Source: Enterobacteriaceae bacterium 4M9
GTDB taxonomy: Bacteria; Pseudomonadota; Gammaproteobacteria; Enterobacterales; Enterobacteriaceae
Reading direction: 5' to 3'
Assembly: GCA_010092695.1 (NCBI GenBank)
Contig: JAADJJ010000001.1
Location: 3,162,001 to 3,226,000 of the forward strand
DNA: 64,000 nucleotides
The translations under genes and the position numbers were made by a program. The notes below the pieces were generated by a model, which was given only the letters and a program-made list of their open reading frames with translations, searched no databases and was not told the origin of the DNA. Below, in pieces: positions 24,076-33,915 of the stretch. The number at the start of each line of letters is the position of its first letter. Positions within the stretch are counted from its first letter, which is position 1.

Positions 24076-25005
24076 TTATTGCTCAATCGCCGCTGACATT
24101 GCCGCTGGCTCGTTGAGCGCAGAGGCAGTCAGGGTGTCAACAATACGTTTCGTCAGCCCGGTCAGTACTTTGCCCGGTCCAACTTCATAGAGATGTTCAA
24201 TACCCGTTGACGCCATAAACTCGACGCTCTTTGTCCACTGCACCGGGCTGTATAGCTGGCGCACCAGCGCATCGCGGATAGCCGCAGCGTCGGTTTCGCA
24301 TTTAACGTCGACGTTGTTAACCACGGGGATTTGCGGTGCGTTGAATGTCAGTTTTTCCATTTCAACGGCAAGTTTATCCGCAGCAGGCTTCATCAGCGCA
24401 CAGTGGGAAGGCACACTCACCGGCAGCGGCAATGCACGCTTGGCACCGGCCGCTTTACAGGCAGCACCGGCACGTTCGACGGCGTCTTTATGACCCGCAA
24501 TCACCACCTGACCCGGCGAGTTATAGTTTACTGGTGAGACAACCTGGCCTTCAGCTGCATCTTCACAGGCTTTGGCAATGGCCGCATCATCAAGACCGAT
24601 AATGGCTGACATCGCGCCCGTGCCTTCCGGCACCGCGTCCTGCATCAGCTTGCCGCGCAGCTCAACCAGTTTTACTGCATCAGTAAAATCCAGCACACCC
24701 GCGCACACCAGGGCGGAATATTCCCCCAGGCTGTGGCCGGCCATCAGTGCAGGCGCTTTACCGCCCTGCTGCTGCCATGCGCGCCACAGCGCAACAGAGG
24801 CGGTCAACAGCGCAGGCTGAGTCTGCCAGGTTTTATTCAGTTCTTCCGCCGGACCCTGCTGGGTCAGCGCCCACAGGTCATAGCCCAGCGCCGCAGACGC
24901 TTCACGGAAGGTTTCTTCGATAATCGGATATGCAGCAGCCATATCGGCCAGCATGCCGACCGCCTGAGAACCCTGCCCCGGAAAGACAAACGCAAATTTC
25001 GACAT
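24076..25005 (-). CDS. fabD: malonyl-CoA:ACP transacylase
   Basis: The 309-residue protein equals E. coli FabD. It starts MSKFAFVFPGQGSQ and has the nucleophilic serine in AGHSLGEYSAL (near 92), the substrate arginine in LVELRGKLMQ (near 117) and a histidine in SVPSHCALM (near 201). It loads malonyl groups onto ACP. ATG 25005 with AGGGTGA upstream was chosen; a GTG three codons earlier (25014) is less likely because it overlaps that ribosome site. Confidence 0.97.
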   Translation of the reverse strand: MSKFAFVFPGQGSQAVGMLADMAAAYPIIEETFREASAALGYDLWALTQQGPAEELNKTWQTQPALLTASVALWRAWQQQGGKAPALMAGHSLGEYSALVCAGVLDFTDAVKLVELRGKLMQDAVPEGTGAMSAIIGLDDAAIAKACEDAAEGQVVSPVNYNSPGQVVIAGHKDAVERAGAACKAAGAKRALPLPVSVPSHCALMKPAADKLAVEMEKLTFNAPQIPVVNNVDVKCETDAAAIRDALVRQLYSPVQWTKSVEFMASTGIEHLYEVGPGKVLTGLTKRIVDTLTASALNEPAAMSAAIEQ

Positions 25006-25023
25006 TTGAGTCACCCTTTTCTT

Positions 25024-25977
25024 TTAAAAACGAACCAGCGCAGAACCCCAGGTAAAGCCGCCGCCGAAGGCTTCCAGCAACACCAGTTGGCCTTTCTGGA
25101 TACGACCATCGCGCACCGCTTCATCCAGCGCTGCCGGGACGGAAGCCGCCGAGGTATTGCCGTGACGGTCAAGCGTGACGACCACGTTATCCATGGACAT
25201 ACCCAGCTTTTTGGCCGTCGCGCTGATAATACGCAGATTCGCCTGGTGTGGCACCAGCCAGTCGAGCGCCGAACGGTCGAGATTATTGGCCGCCAGCGTC
25301 TCGTCAACAATATGAGCAAGCTCGGTCACAGCCACTTTGAAAACTTCATTGCCCGCCATCGTCAGATAAGCCGGGCTGTCCGGATTAACCCGGTCCAGGT
25401 TTGGCAGTGTTAACAGCGCGCCATAGCTACCGTCAGCATGAATATGGGTTGAGATAATGCCCGGCTCTTCAGATGCGCCCAGCACCACAGCGCCAGCGCC
25501 GTCGCCAAACAGAATAATCGTGCCCCTGTCCTCAGGGTCAAGCGTACGCGCCAGCACATCAGCACCGATCACCAGCGCACGTTTCGCCGCGCCATTTTTC
25601 ACATACTGATCGGCAATGCTCAGCGCATAGGTAAAGCCTGCGCAGGCTGCGGCAACGTCAAACGCCGGGCAGCCTTTAATACCCAGCATTGCCTGAACCT
25701 GACAGGCCGCACTTGGGAAAGCGTGAGTGGCTGATGTGGTGGCAACAATGATAAGATCGATCTCTTCCTTTGCGACGCCCGCCATCTCCAGCGCCCTGAG
25801 GCTTGCCTGGTAGCCCATCGTCGCGACCGTCTCATCAGGGCCTGCGATACGACGTTCACGAATCCCGGTACGCGTCACTATCCACTCATCAGTAGTCTCG
25901 ACCATTTTCTCGAGATCCGCGTTAGTCCTTACGCGTTCGGGCAGCCAGCTGCCCGTACCTATAATCTTTGTATACAT
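25024..25977 (-). CDS. fabH: 3-oxoacyl-ACP synthase III (KAS III)
   Basis: At 317 residues it equals E. coli FabH. The catalytic cysteine is in AAACAGFTYAL (near 112), the histidine in VPHQANLRI (near 244) and the asparagine in HGNTSAASVP (near 274). It starts fatty-acid synthesis by condensing acetyl-CoA with malonyl-ACP. It lies 6 bp after plsX in the same operon. Confidence 0.97.
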   Translation of the reverse strand: MYTKIIGTGSWLPERVRTNADLEKMVETTDEWIVTRTGIRERRIAGPDETVATMGYQASLRALEMAGVAKEEIDLIIVATTSATHAFPSAACQVQAMLGIKGCPAFDVAAACAGFTYALSIADQYVKNGAAKRALVIGADVLARTLDPEDRGTIILFGDGAGAVVLGASEEPGIISTHIHADGSYGALLTLPNLDRVNPDSPAYLTMAGNEVFKVAVTELAHIVDETLAANNLDRSALDWLVPHQANLRIISATAKKLGMSMDNVVVTLDRHGNTSAASVPAALDEAVRDGRIQKGQLVLLEAFGGGFTWGSALVRF

Positions 25978-25983
25978 GTACGC

Positions 25984-27018
25984 TCAGTCACTTTTGGGTA
26001 ATACAGATTCCAGGCGCGCGGCTATCCGCTGTGGAACCTGCCGTTGCACCGCCTGCACTGCCTGTTCAATCGCGACCGCAAATGCTCGCTGATTGGCCGC
26101 ACCGTGACTCTTGATCACGGTGCCGCGTAATCCTAACAGACAGGCGCCGTTATACTGGTCGGGGTTCAGGTGACTGAATCGCCGCGTCAGTCTGTTTTGT
26201 AACCAGCGCTTGAGCAAAATAAGCCACCAGGCACTTTTTTTGCTCTCCCCTTGCCCTTTTAAAACAGAGAGGAACATTCTGACTACCCCTTCCATCGTCT
26301 TCAGCGTGACGTTGCCGACAAAGCCGTCGCATACCAGTACGTCCGTCTTGCCCGTCAACAGCTCATTAGCTTCAAGATAGCCAATATAGTTCACGGAAGG
26401 CACAGTTTTCAGTAATACAGAGGCATCGCGAATACTGTCGAGCCCTTTGGTTTCTTCTTCGCCAATATTGAGTAGCGCCACGCGTGGGCGTTCAATGCCG
26501 AGTACTTCTTCAGCCATGACAGACCCCATAATCGCAAACTCGGCGAGCATGCGGCTGTCGCACTCCACGTTCGCGCCAAGATCCAGCACCACGGTTTTGC
26601 CGCGCTGCTGATTTGGCAGCACGGTCACCAGCGCCGGGCGCTCAATATTATCTATGGGCTTAAGCAACATTTTTGCCAGCCCCATCAGCGCACCGGTATT
26701 GCCTGCGCTGATACAGGCTTCGGCCCGCCCTTCTTTTACCAGTTCCAGCGCCATGCGCATCGAAGTTCCACGGCTATTACGAATAGCCTGCGCAGGACGA
26801 GCATCACTTGCAACAACCGATTCAGCAGGAATAATTTGCAGACGCGAACGCTGCTCAAAATCAGCTTTGGCAAGAAATGGCGAAATGGCGTCGGGGGAGC
26901 CGACAAGAAGAAGATGAAGATGGGAATTAGCGTCCAGTGCCTGCAAAGCAGCAGGCACTGTCACGGCGGGGCCATAGTCCCCGCCCATAGCATCTAACGC
27001 AAGGGTTAGACGTATCAA
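25984..27018 (-). CDS. plsX: phosphate acyltransferase PlsX
   Basis: The protein has 344 residues (E. coli PlsX 356), with the family's LALDAMGGDYGP opening, the SAGNTGALMGLA motif and VLDLGANVECDSRML in the middle. It converts acyl-ACP to acyl-phosphate for the PlsY route of phospholipid synthesis. The frame begins with TTG 27018 (TTG ATA CGT CTA ACC); no ATG is in a suitable position, so a TTG start is proposed. The C-terminus is about 12 residues shorter than in E. coli. It lies 12 bp after rpmF. Confidence 0.95.
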   Translation of the reverse strand: MIRLTLALDAMGGDYGPAVTVPAALQALDANSHLHLLLVGSPDAISPFLAKADFEQRSRLQIIPAESVVASDARPAQAIRNSRGTSMRMALELVKEGRAEACISAGNTGALMGLAKMLLKPIDNIERPALVTVLPNQQRGKTVVLDLGANVECDSRMLAEFAIMGSVMAEEVLGIERPRVALLNIGEEETKGLDSIRDASVLLKTVPSVNYIGYLEANELLTGKTDVLVCDGFVGNVTLKTMEGVVRMFLSVLKGQGESKKSAWWLILLKRWLQNRLTRRFSHLNPDQYNGACLLGLRGTVIKSHGAANQRAFAVAIEQAVQAVQRQVPQRIAARLESVLPKSD

Positions 27019-27030
27019 GATATCGCCAGA

Positions 27031-27201
27031 TTACTTAGCGATGACCTTGCGACCGCGGTAGAAACCGTCGGCAGTGATATGGTGACGCAGGTGAGTTTCA
27101 CCAGACGCTTTGTCTACAGACAGGCTGGAAGTGGTCAGCGCATCGTGAGAACGACGCATGCCACGTTTGGAACGGGTTGGTTTATTCTGTTGTACGGCCA
27201 T
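27031..27201 (-). CDS. rpmF: 50S ribosomal protein L32
   Basis: This 56-residue basic protein begins MAVQQNKPTRSKRGMRRSHD and ends GFYRGRKVIAK, almost identical to E. coli L32 (57 residues) with one residue fewer in the DALTTSSLSV segment. It is a late-assembling large-subunit protein. GGTCC and GGAG-like bases lie upstream of the ATG at 27201. It sits between yceD and plsX, the conserved link between ribosome and lipid synthesis genes. Confidence 0.97.
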   Translation of the reverse strand: MAVQQNKPTRSKRGMRRSHDALTTSSLSVDKASGETHLRHHITADGFYRGRKVIAK

Positions 27202-27217
27202 GGACCTTACTCCTCAA

Positions 27218-27739
27218 TTACTTACGCTTTAAACTGGCTAATACGGCAAATGGGTTTGGTTTTTGTGCCTCATCGGGCAGTTCGCCAAAGACCATGTCCG
27301 CGTCGGACACTTCACAGTGTTCAGAATCGTGCACCGGAACTACCGGCAGGGAAAGGATGATTTCATCCTCAACCATTGCCAGCAGATCGATTTCGCCGAA
27401 TTCGTTAACCTGAATCGGCTCATACGCTTCCGGCAGTGCTTCGGCCTGTTCGTCAGTGACGACCGGGCTAAAACAATACGTTGCGTGAACATCGTGCGAG
27501 AACGGCTGACCGCAGCGCTGACACATCAGCGTTACGCTCACCCGCGCCTCACCGGTAATTACCGCGAGACGCTGGTTGTCGATTGCGAACGACAGCGCGC
27601 ATTCTACATCACTGTCCACGCTGACAACAGACTCAGCGACACGTTCAACCTGCTCAGGCAGGTACACGCCAAGATAATCAAGGCGCTTTTGAGCGGTACG
27701 GACCGGGTCCAGTGTCAGGGGTAATTTAACCTTTTGCAT
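27218..27739 (-). CDS. yceD: YceD, 23S rRNA accumulation protein (DUF177)
   Basis: The 173-residue protein matches E. coli YceD in length, with the conserved CQRCGQPFSHDV segment and the acidic C-terminal DADMVFGELPDEAQKPNPFAVL. YceD is needed for normal 23S rRNA accumulation in bacteria and plants; the mechanism is not settled. It is first in the yceD-rpmF-plsX-fab transcription unit and divergent from yceF, with promoters expected in the 141 bp between them. Confidence 0.94.
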   Translation of the reverse strand: MQKVKLPLTLDPVRTAQKRLDYLGVYLPEQVERVAESVVSVDSDVECALSFAIDNQRLAVITGEARVSVTLMCQRCGQPFSHDVHATYCFSPVVTDEQAEALPEAYEPIQVNEFGEIDLLAMVEDEIILSLPVVPVHDSEHCEVSDADMVFGELPDEAQKPNPFAVLASLKRK

Positions 27740-27880
27740 AGGGCGCGCATATTAACTTCGTAACGAGACAGAGTCAAAGGAAAAGGCAAGCACCACCTTC
27801 CGTTTGTCATTTATTCACACACCAGCACGCGTGGCGTTTACTATAGGGCAATAATATCGCCCCAAATGGACTCCTTTACT

Positions 27881-28462
27881 ATGCTTCCTCTCGTCCTTGC
27901 CTCAACCTCACCCTTTCGCCAAAGCCTGCTGAAAAAGCTCGGCCTGCCTTTTATTGTTGCCGCGCCTGAGGTCGACGAAACGCCGCTGCCGGGCGAAAGC
28001 GCACGCAGGCTGGTTATGCGCCTGGCAACAGCCAAAGCGCAGGCGCTGGCACAGCGCTACCCTGCACACCTTATTATAGGTTCCGATCAGGTTTGCGTTC
28101 TTAACGGGCAGATTACCGGCAAACCGCACACCGAAGATAATGCCGTTGCCCAGTTAATGCAGGCCCGCGGCAATATTATTTCTTTTTATACCGGTCTTGC
28201 GCTTTACAACAGCTACAACGGTGAACTGCAAACCGAATGCGAGCCTTTCGACGTGCATTTTCGCCATCTGACAGAGCAAGAGATTCGTCATTACGTGCAG
28301 ACAGAAAAGCCGCTGCAGTGTGCGGGCAGTTTTAAAAGTGAAGGGTTGGGTATTGCGCTGTTTGAACGCCTTGACGGGCGCGACCCCAATACGCTGGTCG
28401 GCCTGCCGCTGATTGCGCTGTGTGGAATGTTACGAAATGAAGGACGTAATCCTCTGGAATAA
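27881..28462 (+). CDS. yceF: Maf-like nucleotide pyrophosphatase YceF
   Basis: The 193-residue protein (E. coli 194) has the Maf signature LVLASTSPFRQSLLKKLG at the N-terminus, EVDETPLPGESARRLV, and the catalytic aspartate in IIGSDQVCVL. YceF hydrolyses 7-methyl-GTP and related modified nucleotides. ATG 27881 (MLPLVLASTSP) was chosen because E. coli begins at the equivalent place; an ATG at 27866 adds five residues but has no ribosome site. Convergent with rluC. Confidence 0.93.
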   Translation: MLPLVLASTSPFRQSLLKKLGLPFIVAAPEVDETPLPGESARRLVMRLATAKAQALAQRYPAHLIIGSDQVCVLNGQITGKPHTEDNAVAQLMQARGNIISFYTGLALYNSYNGELQTECEPFDVHFRHLTEQEIRHYVQTEKPLQCAGSFKSEGLGIALFERLDGRDPNTLVGLPLIALCGMLRNEGRNPLE

Positions 28463-28476
28463 CGCCCTGCCATACT

Positions 28477-29430
28477 TTATTTATTGCTGCGCAGCACCTT
28501 GAGACAGTTGCGCAGCTCATCATCCAGCGGTGCTTCCACGCGCATCTCTTCACCGGTTTTAGGGTGAATAAAGCGCAGTGCCGCCGCATGCAGGAACAGG
28601 CGGCTCAGGCCGGTGCCAGCCAACTGGCTGTCGAAATCGCGGTCACCGTAGCGGTCATCAAAAGCAATGGGATGGCCTGCATGCTGGGTGTGCACACGAA
28701 TCTGATGAGTACGCCCTGTTACCGGGCTACAGCGCACCAGGGTTGCGAAGGCATAGCGTTCTTCAACCTTAAAGCGCGTTTCTGACGGTTTGCCTTCGCT
28801 GTTGACGCGCACAATGCGCTCACCGCTTTGCAAAATATTTTTCAAAAGCGGTGCCTGTACCACTTTGACATGCGACTGCCACTGGCCGCGCACCAGCGCC
28901 AGGTAGTCTTTTTGCATGCCCTTTTCACGCAACTGCTCATGCAGCGAACGCAGCGCCGAGCGCTTTTTAGCCACCAGAAGTACGCCTGAGGTGTCGCGGT
29001 CAAGGCGATGCACCAGTTCCAGAAAACGGGCCTCCGGGCGCAGCGCACGCAGCGCTTCTATCACACCAAAGCTCAGGCCGCTGCCGCCGTGCACCGCCGT
29101 GCCGGAGGGCTTATTGAGTACCAGGATGTGCTCATCTTCATAAATGATGGCGTCGTTGAGCGCTGAGACTTTTTGCAAATGTGGTGAAACTGGCGCCTCT
29201 TCACGCTCAGCCACACGCACAGGCGGAATACGCACTTCATCACCGGCCATGAGTTTATATTCCGGCTTGATGCGCTTTTTATTCACACGCACTTCGCCCT
29301 TACGCAAAATGCGATAAATCATACTCTTGGGTACGCCCTTGAGCTGAGTACGCAAAAAGTTATCAATACGCTGTCCGGCTTCATCTGAAGAGATAGCGAC
29401 GATTTTTACACTGGGAGTCTCTGTTTTCAT
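28477..29430 (-). CDS. rluC: 23S rRNA pseudouridine(955/2504/2580) synthase RluC
   Basis: The 317-residue protein (E. coli 319) has an S4 RNA-binding domain (about residues 19-80, GQRIDNFLRTQLKGVPKSMI...KGEVRVNKKRIKPEY) and the RluA catalytic domain with the active aspartate in ELVHRLDRDTSGVLL (near 144). The start is ATG 29430 (MKTETPSVKIVAI) as in E. coli; the frame runs open a further 31 codons upstream to 29523. Divergent from rne. Confidence 0.95.
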   Translation of the reverse strand: MKTETPSVKIVAISSDEAGQRIDNFLRTQLKGVPKSMIYRILRKGEVRVNKKRIKPEYKLMAGDEVRIPPVRVAEREEAPVSPHLQKVSALNDAIIYEDEHILVLNKPSGTAVHGGSGLSFGVIEALRALRPEARFLELVHRLDRDTSGVLLVAKKRSALRSLHEQLREKGMQKDYLALVRGQWQSHVKVVQAPLLKNILQSGERIVRVNSEGKPSETRFKVEERYAFATLVRCSPVTGRTHQIRVHTQHAGHPIAFDDRYGDRDFDSQLAGTGLSRLFLHAAALRFIHPKTGEEMRVEAPLDDELRNCLKVLRSNK

Positions 29431-30071
29431 GGTCGGCGATTCTAAAGAGGCCACCGGCTTCGCGCCACTGATTTTTACGTCACCATCCACACTGTCAGCA
29501 GGATTATGACCTGAATATTTCACGTCCAGGCTACAAACGGGATTTTATGTATATACTTAGCGTTGAACACCCCTTTTCACAGTTTTGTCCGTGTTATTGC
29601 CTGTTATTACAGCGATAAGAATGGTGCAGTTGAAAAACTGTGAGCAACCGGGTGATAAAAGGCAAAAGCCTTCTTGCTATAACAAGGTTAGCAGTGGAAT
29701 AATGTTGCGGTTTTCCGTGTTTACACTTGTTAAAACAAGGCTTTTGCGGAATGACCAATTTTGCCTGGACGTTGACGCGCGCAGCAATGGCGTAAGACGC
29801 TGTGAACTTTCAGGCAGTTAGCGGGCTGCGGGTTGCAGACCTTACCGGCATACGGAATCTTCTCTGGCACAATCAATCCAGGCTGTTCCCAGGATTAAAT
29901 GCGCTGTTTTTCCGGTTGAAAAACAGGCTGCCGATACTTTGCGCCTCTATGCAAGCGACAACCGGGAGGTTGACGACTCTGCGAACAGTCACGAGGCCAT
30001 CGGCTCACACCCGGTAAGACGTACCATGCCCGCCGCTCTGTCGCCAATGTAAGAATAATGAGTCAGTTACG
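29431..30071 (+). promoter_or_regulatory. rluC-rne divergent control region and probable rne 5' UTR
   Basis: In E. coli rne has a roughly 360-nt structured 5' UTR through which RNase E represses its own mRNA. The gap here has the right size and place, and no gene. Purine-rich sequence with several potential stems lies in the last 350 bp. The exact hairpins could not be matched by eye, so the assignment rests mainly on position. Confidence 0.55.
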
Positions 30072-33000
30072 ATGAAAAGAATGTTAATAAACGCAACTCA
30101 ACAGGAAGAGTTGCGTGTCGCCCTTGTGGATGGGCAGCGTCTGTACGACCTGGATATTGAAAGCCCAGGCCACGAACAGAAAAAAGCAAACATCTATAAA
30201 GGCAAAATTACCCGCATCGAACCGAGCCTGGAAGCCGCGTTCGTTGATTATGGCGCTGAACGCCATGGTTTTCTCCCTCTCAAAGAAATCGCCCGCGAAT
30301 ACTTCCCCAGCAACTACTCCGCACACGGTCGCCCTAACATTAAAGACGTGCTGCGTGAAGGCCAGGAAGTCATTGTCCAGATTGATAAAGAAGAGCGTGG
30401 CAACAAAGGGGCTGCGCTAACGACCTTTATCAGCCTTGCAGGCAGCTACCTGGTGCTGATGCCGAATAACCCGCGAGCGGGTGGCATCTCTCGCCGTATT
30501 GAAGGCGACGATCGTACCGAGCTGAAAGAAGCACTGTCCTCACTGGAAGTGCCAGACGGCATGGGCCTGATTGTTCGTACCGCGGGCGTGGGCAAATCTG
30601 CCGAAGCGCTGCAATGGGACCTCGGTTTTCGCCTTAAGCACTGGGAAGCTATCCAGAAAGCCGCCGAAAGCCGCCCTGCCCCGTTCCTGATTCACCAGGA
30701 AAGCAACGTTATCGTGCGTGCTTTCCGTGACTATCTGCGCCAGGACATCGGTGAAATCCTTATCGATAACCCGAAGGTGCTGGAGCTGGCGCGCCAGCAC
30801 ATTTCCGCGCTGGGCCGTCCGGATTTCAGCAGCAAAATTAAGCTTTATAGCGGCGAAATTCCGCTGTTCAGCCACTATCAGATTGAATCCCAGATTGAAT
30901 CTGCCTTCCAGCGCGAAGTGCGCCTGCCTTCCGGCGGCTCTATCGTTATCGACACCACTGAAGCGTTGACTGCCATCGACATCAACTCCGCACGCGCCAC
31001 CCGCGGCGGTGATATCGAAGAAACGGCCTTCAACACCAACCTGGAAGCCGCCGATGAGATTGCCCGCCAGCTACGTCTGCGCGACCTGGGCGGTTTGATT
31101 GTTATCGACTTTATCGACATGACCCCGGTTCGCCACCAGCGCGCGGTAGAAAACCGCCTGCGTGACGCTGTGCGTCAGGACAGAGCACGTATCCAGATAA
31201 GCCACATTTCTCGCTTCGGTCTGCTGGAAATGTCGCGTCAGCGTCTTAGCCCGTCGCTTGGTGAATCCAGCCACCACGTGTGTCCGCGCTGTAGCGGTAC
31301 TGGCACCATTCGTGACAACGAATCGCTGGCGCTGTCCATTCTGCGTCTGATTGAAGAAGAAGCGCTGAAAGAAAACACCAAAGAAGTGCACGCCATTGTG
31401 CCGGTTCAGGTGGCTTCCTATCTGCTTAACGAAAAACGTGAAGCCGTTAACGCCATTGAAACCCGCCAGGAAGGCGTGCGTTGCGTCATCGTTCCTAATG
31501 ACCAGATGCAGACGCCGCACTACTCCGTACTGCGCGTGCGTAAGGGTGAAGAAACCCATACGTTGAGCTACATGCTGCCGAAGATCCATGAAGAAGCGAT
31601 GACAATGCCGTCTGACGACGAACACGCCGAGCGCCGCCGCCCTGAGCAGCCAGCACTGGCGACCTTCGTCATGCCGGATGTCCCGCCGGTTCCGCAGGAG
31701 AGCGCAGCTAAACCTGCCGCATCTGCAGGCGAGCAGAAACCTGCTGCAACCGCTCAGAGCCCTGGCCTGGTAAGCCGTTTCTTCAATGCACTGAAGAAAG
31801 TGTTTGCCGGTGAAGAGACTGCGCAGCAAGAGCAGCCCCAGACGGATGATAAAGCGCAGAAGAAGTCGGATAACCGTCAGGACCGTCGCCAGAATAATAA
31901 CCGTCGCCAGAACAACCGTCGTGACCGCAACGAGCGTGGCGATCGCAACGCGCGCGGCGATAACCGTGACAACCGCGAAGCCCGTGACAACAATCGTGAT
32001 AACCGCGACAGCCGTAACGAAGGCCGCGACGACAACCGTCGCAACCGCCGCCAGCAGCAGACTGCTGACGGACAGGCTGCACGTCAGGCACCGCAGGTTC
32101 AGCAAGCGGTAGAAGAGACAGAAAACAAAGCCCGCGAGCCGCGTCGCGATCGCAACCGTCGCCGCACGGAAGATAAACGCCAGGCCCAGCAGGAAGTCAA
32201 AGCACTGCAAACCCAGCCAGAAGAACTGGTGGACGACAGCGCCCAGGAAGAAAATGTTCAGAAGATGCCGCGCCGCAAACAGCGCCAGCTTGCGCAGTCG
32301 GTGCGTGTTGAAGCTGCCTCCTGCGAGCCGCCAGTTGAGGTTGAACAGGCTCAGGTAGAGCAGCAGCCGACTGAACCGGTAAAAGCGCCATCCACGGAAC
32401 TGGCTACGCGTCCGCTGCCTGCGGTTGTTGCGCAAGAGCCTGCTACTGACAGCGAGTCAGGTGAAGCCGATGACAATGGCGAAGGCCGTGGCGATAACGC
32501 GGGTATGCCGCGCCGCTCACGCCGTTCACCGCGCCACCTGCGCGTCAGCGGCCAGCGTCGTCGTCGCTACCGCGATGAGCGTTACCCGACACAATCACCG
32601 ATGCCGCTGGCCGGAGGCTTCGCCTCCCCGGAAATGGCGTCCGGTAAAGTGTGGGTGAGCTATCCGGTTGCGCGTGCACAAGAGCAGGACGTTGTGGAAG
32701 CGGTTGAAACAGAAAAAGCACCACAGCAGGAACTCAGCGTTGCCGAACTGGCACAGGCGCTGGGTGCTGTCCAGGTTGTTCAACCTGTTGCAGCAGCCGC
32801 CGTCGAGCCGCAGGAGCCGGTGGTAGAAACCACGCATCCGCAAGTGATTGCCACACCGATAGACGAAGCTCCGCAGATCGTTTCTGCGCGTGACGAACAG
32901 ACCGCCGAGCGCGTCAGTGCAGAAGCGGTATCGGCAGAAACGACTGCGGAAGTTGCACAGCCTGAGCCAGAGACGACACAACCGCAGGTAACTGCCGGTG

Positions 33001-33458
33001 TGGATGAGGCAATGCCGCAGGAGCAGAGTGCAGCCCCGGTTGAGCAGCCAGCAGCTGACGTAGAACACAACGCGCAGCCGTCTGTTGAAGCGCCGGTTGA
33101 GGTTGAAGGCAATGAAATAGCAGAGCAGCCGGGCGACGCCGAGACCCAACTCGCCGGCGCAGAAAGCAGCGTTATTGAGATTGCCACGCAGCCAGCGGTA
33201 GCCGAAGCACCGCCAGTTGTTCAGGAGAGCGTGGTGAAAACCACTTCTGCGGTGAAAGCACAGACTGTAATTACTGAACCTTCACACGCCAGCGCACCGA
33301 TGACTCGCGCACCGGCTCCGGCCTACATCCCGGAAGCGCCGCGTCACAGCGACTGGGTACGCCCGACGTTTGATTTTGCGGGCAAAGGTTCTGCAGGTGG
33401 TCACAGTGCAACGCACCAGGCTACCGCGCCAGCAACCAAACCGAGCGCCGTAGAGTAA
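30072..33458 (+). CDS. rne: ribonuclease E
   Basis: The 1128-residue protein is longer than E. coli RNase E (1061). The N-terminal catalytic half is nearly identical: S1 domain (about 35-125), 5' sensor and RNase H-like regions, the metal-binding aspartates in TAIDIN and VIDFIDM (equivalent to D303 and D346), and the zinc-link CPRCSGTG (near 404-407). The C-terminal scaffold has a membrane-binding helix (SRFFNALKKVFAG), a long R/N/D-rich RNA-binding segment (about 595-680), a second arginine-rich part (PRRSRRSPRHLRVSGQRRRRYRDERY) and a Pro/Glu/Ala-rich tail expanded relative to E. coli. It starts processing and decay of most RNAs and assembles the degradosome. In E. coli flgL follows; here murJ does. 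Confidence 0.97.
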   Translation: MKRMLINATQQEELRVALVDGQRLYDLDIESPGHEQKKANIYKGKITRIEPSLEAAFVDYGAERHGFLPLKEIAREYFPSNYSAHGRPNIKDVLREGQEVIVQIDKEERGNKGAALTTFISLAGSYLVLMPNNPRAGGISRRIEGDDRTELKEALSSLEVPDGMGLIVRTAGVGKSAEALQWDLGFRLKHWEAIQKAAESRPAPFLIHQESNVIVRAFRDYLRQDIGEILIDNPKVLELARQHISALGRPDFSSKIKLYSGEIPLFSHYQIESQIESAFQREVRLPSGGSIVIDTTEALTAIDINSARATRGGDIEETAFNTNLEAADEIARQLRLRDLGGLIVIDFIDMTPVRHQRAVENRLRDAVRQDRARIQISHISRFGLLEMSRQRLSPSLGESSHHVCPRCSGTGTIRDNESLALSILRLIEEEALKENTKEVHAIVPVQVASYLLNEKREAVNAIETRQEGVRCVIVPNDQMQTPHYSVLRVRKGEETHTLSYMLPKIHEEAMTMPSDDEHAERRRPEQPALATFVMPDVPPVPQESAAKPAASAGEQKPAATAQSPGLVSRFFNALKKVFAGEETAQQEQPQTDDKAQKKSDNRQDRRQNNNRRQNNRRDRNERGDRNARGDNRDNREARDNNRDNRDSRNEGRDDNRRNRRQQQTADGQAARQAPQVQQAVEETENKAREPRRDRNRRRTEDKRQAQQEVKALQTQPEELVDDSAQEENVQKMPRRKQRQLAQSVRVEAASCEPPVEVEQAQVEQQPTEPVKAPSTELATRPLPAVVAQEPATDSESGEADDNGEGRGDNAGMPRRSRRSPRHLRVSGQRRRRYRDERYPTQSPMPLAGGFASPEMASGKVWVSYPVARAQEQDVVEAVETEKAPQQELSVAELAQALGAVQVVQPVAAAAVEPQEPVVETTHPQVIATPIDEAPQIVSARDEQTAERVSAEAVSAETTAEVAQPEPETTQPQVTAGVDEAMPQEQSAAPVEQPAADVEHNAQPSVEAPVEVEGNEIAEQPGDAETQLAGAESSVIEIATQPAVAEAPPVVQESVVKTTSAVKAQTVITEPSHASAPMTRAPAPAYIPEAPRHSDWVRPTFDFAGKGSAGGHSATHQATAPATKPSAVE

Positions 33459-33473
33459 TCTACTGCCCTGACG

Positions 33474-33501
33474 AAAAAGCCGGTCTCTGACCGGCTTTTT
33501 T
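33474..33501 (+). terminator. rho-independent terminator of rne
   Basis: AAGCCGGTC and GACCGGCTT pair with a three-base loop, followed by a run of T residues, 15 bp after the rne stop codon. Confidence 0.9.
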
Positions 33502-33887
33502 ATTGCTCGGTGTTACCCAACCCACCCACCTCCTCTCACCATATCCATCCTGTTGGTCACTGACTCAGGCAGCACCTGCAACGTATAGCTGACAAAACCC
33601 AACCGGGCCTGCTGCTTCTCCCTGTCTATGAGCAATGGCTTATCTGGTGCTGTTTCATAATAAAACCGTGCAGAGCAGTACGAAGATAAAGCCGCTTTTG
33701 CAATAAGAGGGAAAGCCAGCATTTCCCACCGCCCGGCATGCAGGCATTCAAGGGCGTATGTTACCTGGCATAACGCCGTAAAAGCCTGCGCTGACGCCTG
33801 GGGTAGCAAATGCCGGGCGCTAGAACAAACGGAGCGCATCAAAGGGGGGAGTTTAGAAACAGATCGGCTGGCGTTTCGCCTCAGCCA
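33502..33887. other. 386-bp gap between rne and murJ where E. coli carries the flg cluster
   Basis: No supported gene. A minus-strand open frame (33513-34157) runs through it into murJ in another frame and shows no family resemblance. No FlgN, FlgL or other flagellar sequence was recognised. Confidence 0.6.
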
Positions 33888-33915
33888 TAAAAAAGCCGGG
33901 GCTTGATACCCCGGC
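33888..33915 (-). terminator. rho-independent terminator of murJ
   Basis: GCCGGGG and CCCCGGC pair and are followed on the minus strand by six T residues, 25 bp after the murJ stop codon. Confidence 0.9.

Noticed and set aside
31071..32435. 454-codon open frame antisense to rne
   Set aside because: It lies opposite the low-complexity scaffold coding region; the hydrophobic sequence is a by-product of Arg/Asp/Asn-rich codons on the other strand.
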